Source of the DNA: Agrocybe praecox | Lineage: Eukaryota; Basidiomycota; Agaricomycetes; Agaricales; Agrocybaceae | Direction of reading: 5' to 3' | Length of the DNA: 64,000 bases | Assembly: GCA_964017145.1 (NCBI GenBank) | Contig: OZ024840.1 | Location: forward strand, 62,001-126,000 | Shown here: positions 10,523-20,699 of the stretch, piece after piece | Layout of the letters: each line of letters begins with the position of its first letter | How positions within the stretch are numbered: the first letter of the stretch is position 1 | Translations under genes and position numbers: made by a program | Notes under the pieces: model-generated | Told to the model about the DNA's origin: nothing | Database searches by the model: none | What the model saw: the letters and a program-made list of their open reading frames with translations, nothing else

Positions 10523-13275
10523 TCAACCTTCTAAATCTAAGCTATATGTATCGTTCGGCCTATCCAACCTCGTCAGCGCGAAGCTGAACCGAGTGAAAGG
10601 GAATGCCCCCTGTCCAGGCGATATAACAGGTGCAATAGGATCCATGCTTGAAAAATCGACCAGCCCACTAGTCGAGGGCAGAGGCTCGTTAACGACGACA
10701 GAGCGTTCGTTATCGAATCCCACTGTGTTTGAGGGGTGGGATGACGCTACCGACGATGCGGGAGGAACACCCGATGCGACATGGGACGATTGCCTCCTTA
10801 TCAGCAGGCCACGAAGCACCCCGGCCATCGAGGCTGAGAACAAACAAGACGAAGAGGGAAGTAGTAGTCCAGGCTTATCGATGCCTTTGGAAGCTGCACT
10901 GCCCAGAGTCCTTGAAGTTGAAGTGGTGACCACCACCTGCACAGGAGGAGCGACGAGGCTCTGCTGCTCCTTCTGCTCCTTCCCATCCTTCTCGCCAGGT
11001 TGGGTGATCGTGCTGCTCGAAGCAGAGCATCCTCTCCTATTCGCAATAGGTGTCTGTGTCTGGCTCGTCTGTGTCTGGGTAGACGTATATCCCTATCAAC
11101 GTCCGAGTCCTCCGTGCTAGGCGTAACCGGATACGAAGGAGCAAGGTTTCCCCTGCCCTGCGACTTGCTCCTGAACCACTGCATAACATTCTTCGCCTTA
11201 CTCGTCGACGCCTGCATACCCGCCGTCTAGCTCGCCGTCATCGCCACATCGCCACAGTCCTGTGTGAAGGAGGCGAGAACAAGGCCGAGTTCGCAGCTGA
11301 AGACGAGGCGCTGGAAGGAGCAGCAGAATTCGATAACAATGCAAACACTTTGCAGTTCATGGACGTCGAACGTGTTGCTGCACCAGGTGGGAATAGTATA
11401 GAGGTGGGGGTTGACGGGGGTTGTAAGCTGGCGTTGGGGTTCTTCGCTATAGCCAGTACGGTGGTGGTACCCTCGGGATACACAGTGTATTGCTCCTTCC
11501 ACTTGCACCCTTCTCCCTCTACCCCTCTTCTCCCTCCCTCTCCTCCTTCCTCTCTCAATCATTCGTCGTATCCATCGACGAATCAGCCTGCGATGCACCA
11601 GATGCAGTGCTGGGTATAGCACTGATGCTCGGACTTCCGCTGCCCTCTTCTCGTTGGCGCCAGCATCCTTGTCACTAAAGACCTTTTTCCCTCTTGTCCA
11701 ACGGAGGAAACGTTCGAGTCTGCTCCAGCAGAAACTGCAGATACGGCGTAGCAGGAGCAACCGGAGCCGTCGTCGTTGGAATCTGGACAGGAGGAACTGA
11801 AACGGCCGCTGGTGGTGCTTGGAGTGATGCATCCGGAACCACAGGTGCACGATAAGCTGGCGGCGCTGGTGCTGCTGGTGCTGGTGCTGAAGGAGGTACG
11901 GCCTTCTCATCCGTAAAACTCTGTTTGTGCTCATCCTTCTCCTTCCTTGAACTAGAGCTCCTCGGGCTTGCCCCAATTCGGCTGCCTTCTTCCACGTTCC
12001 TTTGGTTCCGAAGTGGTATGTCTAATCGTTCCTATTTTGTAGTGTAGCCGGCTGAGAATTACCAGCCGGCTAAGAAATGACAGACGGTAGCGGAGAAGTG
12101 AGGAGCGATAGAGGGGTCGGTGGTTATGCCAGTAACAGGTGACGAAGGCGGAATCTCGGAGAGGTATTCAGGTTAGGTCGAACAGCTGCGAGTGAGCGTG
12201 GGTGTGGTGGTGCTGGTCTGACCAGTGACCAGTGGTAACAATCGGCGGGAGGGCATTGAACGACGCAAACCTCTCGCTCCTCACCGGCACCCCTGAATGA
12301 TGGCTCTGCGCTTTGTGGTGTACGATTGTCTTCGTGGTGGATGCACCGAGCACCCGAGATGAGTTTGGAGATGAGTTTGGCTACTCCTTTTTCGCGCAGA
12401 TATCGGTGCGCGAGGATGTGGTCGAATAATTCGCCTCCAGAGGCGTATTCGACGATTATACCGATGTATTTGTCGGTTTCGAGAACGTCGTATAGTCGGA
12501 CGATTTGAGCGTCTGCGAATGGAGAAAGAAGATTAGTTAGTAAAATAATTTTGTAAAGAACGATGGCAGCGATGCGTAAGATAGAAAAGAGAAACGAAAA
12601 GAAAACATGTTTGAAGGTAGAAAGGTAGAAAGGGAGCGTATGCTGTGGCCCCTCTTCCATAAATGCTGGCGCTAAAAAAACCGGGGATAAAAGGAATTAT
12701 AAGATATTTTTTGCAGTTGAGAGAGATAGCCCATACGTGAAGAAAGGAAAAGATAGAGTAAGAAAACATACCTTCAAAACCTCGATTTCCCTCTCAATTT
12801 CGCTCATCCTGACGATACTGTCCGCATCACCCCTCCTGATTAACATCACCGCGACCCCCTCTCCCCACTGACTACGCAGACCGAGCGTGAACTTGGCAAA
12901 CTCGCCCTCTTCCAGGGTCTGCAGGAGCAAATAGAGCCCAAATTTGGGGTTGGTTCGGCGTGGATGAGCAGCTGTGTAAGGTAGGGCAGCTGGGTGCACG
13001 TACACGTCCGGTATGTGTACCCATGCAAGCGCTGCTGTGTTCGGGTTCCCGCTGGATTGATTCGAGTTGGGATGTGTGGTCGCTGACAGGTTCTGTTGGT
13101 GATCCCGCTGGTTCGGAAAAGGAGCAACACTGGCGATTTGGTGTTTGTGTCTATAGGGTGAGCTTGGAGGCACTGGTGGGCTCTGTCGGAAGCATTGGCA
13201 TGGCGTGTGTCCTCTGCCGCCGCCGGTTTGTGAGTGGGAATGACTTGAGAAAGAATATAGGGCTTCTGCTAACAA
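10523..13275 (-). pseudogene. Degenerate CAMK-like Ser/Thr protein kinase gene, copy 1
   Basis: Read on the minus strand, a His/Pro/Ser-rich N-terminus leads into a kinase N-lobe (about 12780-12960). It has a modified glycine loop (LEEGEFAKF) and VAVMLIRR, where the family has VAVKLIRR, so the ATP-anchoring lysine is a methionine codon. After an intron-like gap comes VRLYDVLETDKYIGIIVEYA, then SGGELFDHILAHRYLREK (about 12370-12510), a clear CAMK/CAMKL hinge and helix. The reading then breaks: after an IVH match the catalytic HRDLK and DFG segments are missing. The sequence jumps to the low-complexity C-terminal region (PPIVTT near 12240, KEKDEHKQSFTDEKAV near 11930, NVMQWFRSKSQGRG near 11180), which is spread over several frames. 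A live enzyme would phosphorylate Ser/Thr; this copy cannot. KIN4-like or SNF1/KIN1-like origin is a guess. The second copy is at 17981-20160. Confidence 0.75.
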
Positions 13276-13343
13276 AGTAGGTCGTTAGGAGTACTAAAGA
13301 TAGGGCAGAGACAGACTTATACAAACGTACGTGATGGCATGTC

Positions 13344-13357
13344 GGGTTAGGGTTCGG
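13344..13357 (+). repeat. TTAGGG-like short motif, copy 2
   Basis: GGGTTAGGGTTCGG followed by ATCAAAA. It lies in the flank upstream of kinase pseudogene copy 1. The surrounding 60 bp (from ACGTACGTGATGGCATGT to CCGTCGGATTA) matches 20548-20610, upstream of copy 2, so the flank was duplicated together with the gene. Confidence 0.7.
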
Positions 13358-14109
13358 ATCAAAACCTGTGTCATTCCGTCGGATTAATATTGTTGTGGCA
13401 CCTCACTGACGCGCAGTGCGCACGGGGCCTGTCCTCCCATCGTCTGTTCGTAGTATGAGTCCTATTCGTCGCTGTTGGGTTTTTTAGATATGTTCTTTTC
13501 GTTTTCGTAGACGCACAATATCCAGTGGATACGGCATCAGCATTGCATGCCAATGATTAAAGCAATATACGCCATCATAATGAATTGGAACCCTCCCAAA
13601 GACGTTACTAACTTAGACTGCTACTCAAAAATTAACGTGACCGGTTCGGGATGTTTATAACCAGAAAAAACCAATTATTAACAAACAAACTGGGTAATGA
13701 ACCATAGAGTTGCTCACATTCCATTTATCAGGTAAAAACGATACCTTATAATTTATCTCTGCGGTGAGTGTGTGGTCTCTTTTACCGTGCGTTAACACTG
13801 CTATTTATTCTTTCTTCACTCCATTCTCATTCTCTCTCCGTCTCTAGTTATTTATGAACATGTAATCGTCACTCGTTCGTGCCATTCCTTTGTGTCGGCA
13901 CACTCCTGACATATTTTTGCTTATCTGTATTGTTTGTATATCTCTCCACGCGATTCCTTTCAGTGTCCCTTCGACTTGGACTGCAATTTCGCTTTATCAC
14001 TCCCTGGTGCCGAAAACCCCTTAACTTCTCTTTACCCATTTTATTTTCTTATCGTCGTCTCTCTCCCCTTTTCCTTATTTGTGTCATCCTCGTCCTCATC
14101 TTCGTATCT

Positions 14110-14890
14110 GTACAGCCGCATCCGCCTCTGCAATTCTTTTACTCCCCATAGCGTCTCTTTCTCGTATTACTTCTCATTAAGACCTTACATAGAATCTGCG
14201 GTCGAGTCCACATATCACTTGACACGTACCTGGTCGTGTTGTACGACTTTTCCGATCAAATAGACTCAAGCGTGTCTCAATGATATCGGTATTTGAACGG
14301 TTCTCGTCCAAAATATCTGTCGTGCTCGTGCGGGTCATCTTGACCAGGTCTCAAGATCTCATATCTCGACTCTTACATTTTCCATCATCCTTCTTTCAAA
14401 ATCCCCCCTCTGGTTGGCCTCGGCTCTCAAAAATCATCACTCATCGTGTGTCATATACTCGGATAACTCACGCGCCCCTCTACTTATCCCCACCTCCCTC
14501 CATCTTTTGTCGGTAACCATTTCGCATGCGCACACCTACCATGTATCTTTCACAAAAGAAATGCAGTGAATCGCTTCCTTCTTTGTTCAATATGTTCACC
14601 TCTCGTATGCGTGTATGAACCTTAAACGACGCACATTGAAGACCTAATTGTGAGCCGTCGTCTCGTCTCGTCTCGTCTTTCATCTCTTGTCTATCGACTT
14701 TCAATAAAATTACAACTCTAGCTCTTCATCTTTCTGTTTCTCCGCCCAGCTTTCTTGCTCCCTCTAAGAGCCTAGTAGGACCTGCCGCTTTTAGCAGTCA
14801 TCAAATATCAGGCCCGATCCTTGAGCAATTGTAGAGTCACGTATATACATAATACAGGAGCCTCTCTTGTGCTTGTGCTCTCATCTCTTT
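14110..14890 (+). repeat. Diverged duplicated block R2, copy B
   Basis: It shares the ordered landmarks of 6190-7540: GAATCTGCGGTCGAGTCCAC, GTGCGGGTCATCTTG, GGTTGGCCTCGGCTCTCAAA, then ATATCAGGCCCGATCC with ATTGTAGAGTCACGTATAT. The block is shorter than copy A because of internal deletions. A pentanucleotide run (TCTCG)n lies near 14656-14677. No gene is called. Confidence 0.6.
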
Positions 14891-17000
14891 CGACTTTCGC
14901 CCGCCTTCATGCTATGCTATGGTACATGTATTACCCAATGCCCTTCCACCACCCTCCTCTCTCCTCTGCCATCTTCCGGAATCCGTACGTCGTTGTTCCA
15001 TATTCTCTCGAAGTCGCTCTGCCATCTTCCTATGTTAATGGAGTTTTACGATACGTTTGATGGAGATCCAGATCAGAGAAGAGAGAGAATCGGAACATTG
15101 GGCGTAACCTGATCTTTCCATATTTTATGTACTAACTTATATAGGCCTTAAATGGCGCCAACTTAATGGCGCCTTAAGAACTTTTCGAATAAACGGTAGA
15201 AAGCGAGAAAGAAAAAACCCAAAGTCCCATCCATACATAGAGGGAGTCAGGGAAGAAATGAAGATAATTTTATCGATACTTTTGTGAGTGTGGAGTGGAA
15301 ATTTAGGACGGCGTGGTAGGGACATATGATGGGTAGTGGTGGTGTCTGCGATGGCGACGTGGACGTGGACGAGGAAGTCATGAAATATCTGGTAGGCAAG
15401 AAACAAGGAGGAACGAATAGTAATAAGGATGCGAGGGCCAACATCGTCGTTGTTGTGCACAGTCATACGTCCCTATTCGCTCTTCCTCCCCGTATAACCT
15501 CCTCAAACCGTCCCCTTTAACCTTACTAGCCTTCTTCAACTCATAACGCCAACGGTCAGGCGAACCTTATCAAAATTCCCCAATAAACCATCACCAGCTC
15601 AGACACTGCTCATCCCACAACCGAAAGCGTCCAATATGGTGAGATTTCATATGGTTTATCCCCTGATGGATGGCTCAACAGGGGGAACGACGAACAGAAA
15701 AAAATTTGTCGCACCAAAAAAATACTGCTGCCTCAAGACTCGAGAAGGACGATGGACTTACTTGAGCCAATTGGACCGGGGCATTACGATGGGTTGAATG
15801 GAGAGCCAGATGGAGGAAGAAAGAGGATTGTAAAAGTGAGATAAAATGGTGGAGGTGACGATGTGAGGGAGGTCCAGTGGACTGTTCACGGGAGGAGGAT
15901 GAGGATGACAAAGAAGAAAGTCGCGGCCGCTTACGATTCCAATCGTCACGTTTGTGTTTGAGTTCTGGGTGACAGCGGGTTTGGACAGAGGCAAGCGAGA
16001 GTAAGTGAGAGGCGCAAAGAAGAGCATGAGAGGTTCATCAAGTTGGATATTTGAATCGAGGAGATTGTCGAACGTGGGTCACGGATCTTGAAGAAGAAAA
16101 GAATCTGGGCACACGAAGATCAGTTGAAGATGCAAGGGAGGTCGTATATGTTCACTCGCTAACCCCCTTTCTCCACACAACCCGATAAAATGCCCCTACC
16201 ACCCACTTGAACACTGCGCGTAATTTCTAACATCTCCATGCTTAGTAGACACATAGGTGGCATTCGACGGGCAGATGTAAGAGAAGATAAACTATTTGTG
16301 TGAGATTTATCAGCAATTTGTCCTTTATGCAAGGAAGGATGAAGGCAAAATTGAGAGGAAGCAAAGAGAGGGCATGGAACAAAAAATATAACCAATCCAC
16401 ATAGGTGCTAATGCTAGTCGGTTACTGAGCGCGTGGAGAATCTCAGAGCTGTGGGTAAATAAAGTGCCAGTCTGTTGAGGTATACACTATGGATTGGCCT
16501 CGACCAGTACATAACAAGAGTAACGGGAGAGAATTGAATGTCGAGGAGAAGAAGCGAAGGAGAGATGTAAACCAGAAAGTAAACCCCCTAACAACTAAAT
16601 ATAGGTCAATTGTCAAAGCCAAGGCTGTGCCGTCTGCTATTGGAGTTGTGTTATCAAAGTCGCAGACCAAATCCAAGACTTTAATCTTTAAGTGCCCGTC
16701 AAAATAGGAGATAATCAAGAATCAGCCATGCGGCACTTCCATATCTAGTACAGGTATGTGCAATATTAGTACTAACCTTGAATAATCAATAGTCAATAAG
16801 TATACGAGAGTATATATAAGTTTCCTCTCCAGGATATGGGTATGATAAGCATTTAAGGTGATTTGGGCATCGGGGAATGGAGGTGAAAGTTAGTGCTTGC
16901 TTAAGCGCTTATTCACCAAGCGACCCTGCTATACATGATCTGACTCAGTGCGGCCGTATGATGTCATGCCGAGAATGATGCCGGCACCTCACTCTCTAGC
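14891..17000. other. Intergenic; no gene seen
   Basis: Only short, unsupported open frames on both strands. An inverted pair GGCGCC...GGCGCC lies at about 15153-15172. I recognise no domain, RNA gene or mobile-element protein. Confidence 0.4.
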
Positions 17001-17039
17001 TGCGTTTCGCGCCGGCTGTATGGCCGCTTCCTCGTACGA

Positions 17040-17520
17040 ACATACTACTGCATGCCCTAACATGGCAAATACTCCACCAATCATCCTAAATTTTTGCATA
17101 GTGGTAGATATCATTTAGGGACATGCAATTATACCTACAAAAGTAGTAATAGAAATTATTGACCCCTACAGATACCTAACTCAGTTAAAACCCCCCAAAA
17201 ATAAAATAAAATGGAAATATCTCCAGAACCTATGATCCTAGCATTCTAAAATTTTGCAGGGTAATAAATAATACCTAAATACATATCTCTAGAGACAAAA
17301 ATTAATTAATTAATTAATTATCATGTAAAAATCCTCAATTATGTTAAAAAATACCGAAAAAACAGCTTTAAAATGAGAATATCTCAGGAACCATTTACAA
17401 TGAAGTCAAAAAGACTTCAGATTTGAGTTTCCCGACCCAAAAAACCCCTATAAAACATCCTAACTTGAATCTGTGGAAAAAAAAGTTTGGTGTCTTGTTT
17501 TGCACCGAAAAACAAGTGCT
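17040..17520. repeat. AT-rich imperfect tandem repeat, about 155-160 bp period
   Basis: A sharply AT-rich island. Related units begin with AATATCTC(C/A)(A/G)GAACC-like text and contain CTAAATTTTTGCATAGTGGT (about 17090) or CTAAAATTTTGCAGGGTAAT (about 17247). The start of another unit lies near 17374. A tetranucleotide run (AATT)n sits near 17308-17331. There is no coding content. It is probably a non-coding part of a transposable element or a decayed satellite. Confidence 0.6.
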
Positions 17521-17892
17521 TTAGGCCACTACGCTAAGTATTTATATCCATCGATCTACTTTGGTCGTTGTCGCTGGAACTGACAGCTTACTGATGCTGC
17601 GGCGTTTTCGATGACTGAGCCAGTGCTTCTGCCCGTGCTTGGTCAGCGATCCCGCGGAATGTAAGACTTCACAGCTACTAATTGTTATAGAACATCGTAA
17701 TCAGACTTACCGTTGAGATCGGTAAGCGCGATGGTTAACAGATCTAACCGATCTAGCTATCGAGAAATATAGGACCTGAAGAGCTATAAAAGCGAAAAGG
17801 TCGTGCAGTAGAATTCCCTACTACACCTTTGTCCTTTCTCACTCAGCACCTTCGTTCGGCCTACGGCCTCACTTCGGCGCTTCGTTCGAACA

Positions 17893-17906
17893 ACCCTAAC
17901 CCTAAG
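17893..17906 (-). repeat. TTAGGG-like short motif on the minus strand
   Basis: ACCCTAACCCTAAG. It directly follows a GC-rich segment with two short palindromic stretches (CGGCCTACGGCC, CTTCGGCGCTTCG) and precedes kinase pseudogene copy 2. Confidence 0.6.
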
Positions 17907-17980
17907 CAATATAGCAGGATGATTTGGATGCATCTACGGATCCGGAACCAAGATAGATAGTTTTCCTGCTTCGTGCTGAA

Positions 17981-20160
17981 CTAGGCGGAACGACGACTGC
18001 ATCCTAATTCCTTACTCGAAGTTGAAATGGTAACCACCATCTGCATGGGTGTCTGAGTCTGGCTCGGCTGCGTCTGGGTAGACATACTATCTTCATCAAC
18101 ATCCGAGTCCTCCGTGCCAGGATACGCAGGCGCAAGGCTTTCCCTGCCCTTCGAATTGCTCCTGAGCCACTGAATCACCTTCTTCGCCTTGCTTGTCGAC
18201 ACCTGCATGTCTACCCTCTCGTTCGCCGTCATCAACACATCGTCGAAGTCCTGCGAAGGAGGCGAGAACACGACCGAGCTCGCAGCTGAAGACGAGGCGC
18301 TGGAAGGAGCAGCAAAAATCGATAACAATGCAAACACTTGTTTGTGTACATCGAACGTGCTGCTGAACCCGGTACGAATGGCATGGAGGTGGCCATTGGT
18401 GGTTGTGAACCGGCGTTGGGGTTCTCGGCTGTAGCTGGTACGGCAGTGGTACCACCCACAAGATATATTGAACTAATGGGCGTCTGCTGGGCCTGCGACC
18501 GGCGCCTAATGGACCTGCTAAGAGGCTCGACCATAACCGTAAGCGCGTTCCTCTTTCCACTTGTACATTTTTCCTTCCCCCTCTCCCTCTCCTCCTTGTC
18601 CTCTCCTCCTTGTCCTCTCTCTTCCTCTCCTCCTTCCTCTACTCTTTCTCTCTCCTCTTTCTCTCTCCTCCTCTCCTCCTCCTCCTCTCCATTATTCGTC
18701 GTATCCATCGACGAATCAAGCTGACACGCGCCCGATGCGGTACTTGGCGTAGCACTGATGCTCGGCCTTCCACTGCCCTCCTTCGTGTTGCCACCAGCGT
18801 CTTTGTCACCGAAAATTTCTTATGACCCGCTCCTTGGGCTTTGCCAACCGATGAGGTATTCGAGCGGAAACCACAGATACGTCATGGCAGGAAGAGCCAG
18901 AGCCGTCGTAGCTGGGATCTGGACAGGAGGAAGCGACCCGGGCGCTGGTGCTGGTGCTGGGGGTTATACACTCAGAACGGCATGAGCACGATAAGCTGTC
19001 GCTGGTGCTACTGCTGCTACTGCAGGAGGCAAGCCAGGTACGGCCTTCTCATCCGTAAAAATCTGTTTGTGCTCGTCCTTCTCCTTCCTTAAACTAGTAG
19101 CTCCCTAGGCGTACCCCCACTCGGCTGCCTCCTTCGTTCCTTCGGCTCCAAATAGTATTCGCCCTGGATGGTATGTCTGAATGTTCCATATTCTGTGGTT
19201 TTGCTGGCTGAGGTTTATTACCAGCCGGCTTAGAAACGGCAGAAGATAATGGAGCAGTGAGGAGAGATACAGAAGGGGTCGATAGTAACGCCAGTAGTGG
19301 GTAGTGGGTGACGTTTGGACCACAACGGTGGTGGTAACAATCGGCGGGACGGCATAGTACGACGGAGACCTCTCGCTCCTCACCTCCGGACGATAGCTCG
19401 ATGCTCTTGAAGGTGTAGGCGCGACGTTCGCATTGCTGCTGCCACTGCCACCTGCCTGTTGGGCGCCCGATCCGCTAGCTTGAGCAGCCTGAGCCTGCAG
19501 CCCGATCTGTGGCTGATACGCGACCCTCTTCAACTGAGAAAGAATGTTTAGTCAATAAAATAAGATTGTAAAAAATGATGGCAAAAGACCGCAGGTCGGT
19601 GCGTAATAGAAAAATGAGACGAAAGATATAGTTGTTGTTGAGCGAACAACAGCCGCAGCTCCTCTTCCACGAATGCAGGCGCAAAAAAAGAAAAAAACGC
19701 GCAAATAGAGGTCCAGTAGGATAGAAAGGATAAAACGATTTTAAAATATTTATTCACAGTAAAAGCTGCCAATAATAGTGTTGGACGCAAGAGGAAAGAA
19801 AAGATAGGAGGAAGGAAACATATCTCGAAAATCTCGATTTCTCCCAACTGACTATGCAGGCCGAGCTTGGCTTTGAGTAGCCACGTAAGCTAGGGCAGCT
19901 GGGTGCGAGCATACGTCCGGTATGGGTACCTGAGCAGTTGCTGCTGCGTTCGAGTTCCCGCTGGACTGATTCAGGTGGTCGCTGGTTGGCTCTGTTGGTG
20001 ATCCCGCTGGTTCGCAGAAAGAGCAACGGTGGCGCGTTGCTGCTGGCGTCTAGATGAACTTGGAGGCGCTGGTGGGCTCTGTGACGGGGGCATTGGCATG
20101 CCATTTTACGTGTGTCCACCTGTGTCGTCGCCGTCACCGCCAGTTCGTGAGTGGGAATGA
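17981..20160 (-). pseudogene. Degenerate Ser/Thr protein kinase gene, copy 2 (kinase domain deleted)
   Basis: A paralogue of the copy at 10523-13275, in the same orientation and offset by about 7.1-7.2 kb. Conserved markers on the minus strand run in the same order: a Pro-rich N-terminus (about 20100), PPIVTT (about 19340), KEKDEHKQIFTDEKAV (about 19080) and SKAKKVIQWLRSNSKGRES (about 18150). Between the N-terminus and the Pro-rich region, nearly the whole kinase domain is gone. Sequence corresponding to SQWGE in copy 1 is joined straight to an IEIFEI remnant of the REIEVL segment. The second kinase exon (ETDKYIG...) is absent, and KRVAYQPQIGLQAQ follows the intron instead. Several frames are needed to read the C-terminus, so it cannot encode an active kinase. 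A CTCC/CTCTCC microsatellite fills about 18590-18700. Confidence 0.7.
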
Positions 20161-20566
20161 CTTGAGGAAGAATCTTGGGGTGCTACAAGGGGTGCTGCAA
20201 GCGATGTGGGCCGGTCCGCGGAAGGAGTGATAGAGATGAACCAGGCGCGGATTCCAAGGCGCTCGAAGGTTCCATGTTTCCCAACAAATCTGCCATCCCG
20301 ATTCCTATCTTTCGTTCCCCGTTGTCACTTTACGATCCTTGTCCTTCCAGAAATAGCGGTTTCGTTTGTATCGCTTTCACGTCCTTTCATCAATATCCTC
20401 CATTTTCTTCGTTGTGTTATGCATTTCGTGTTCGTCCTCCCACGTTTTCGTATCTCTTCTGTTACGACTCGCCCATTCAGCAACTTGACGCGTAGGATTC
20501 AAACCGAAGAAAAGAGTGGAGGAAAAACAACTGATGGTCAGATACGAACGCACGTGATGCTATGTC

Positions 20567-20580
20567 GGGTTAGGGTTCGG
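20567..20580 (+). repeat. TTAGGG-like short motif, copy 3
   Basis: GGGTTAGGGTTCGG followed by ATCAAAA, upstream of kinase pseudogene copy 2. It belongs to the same duplicated flank as 13344-13357. Confidence 0.7.
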
Positions 20581-20699
20581 ATCAAAATCTGCATCTTTCC
20601 GTCGGATTATTCTGTGCTTTCACGATAGGTTCGTCGTGTGAGTCCTATTCGTCGCTGTTTGGTATGTTCTCCTCGTTTCCATAAACGTTCACCCAGCTC

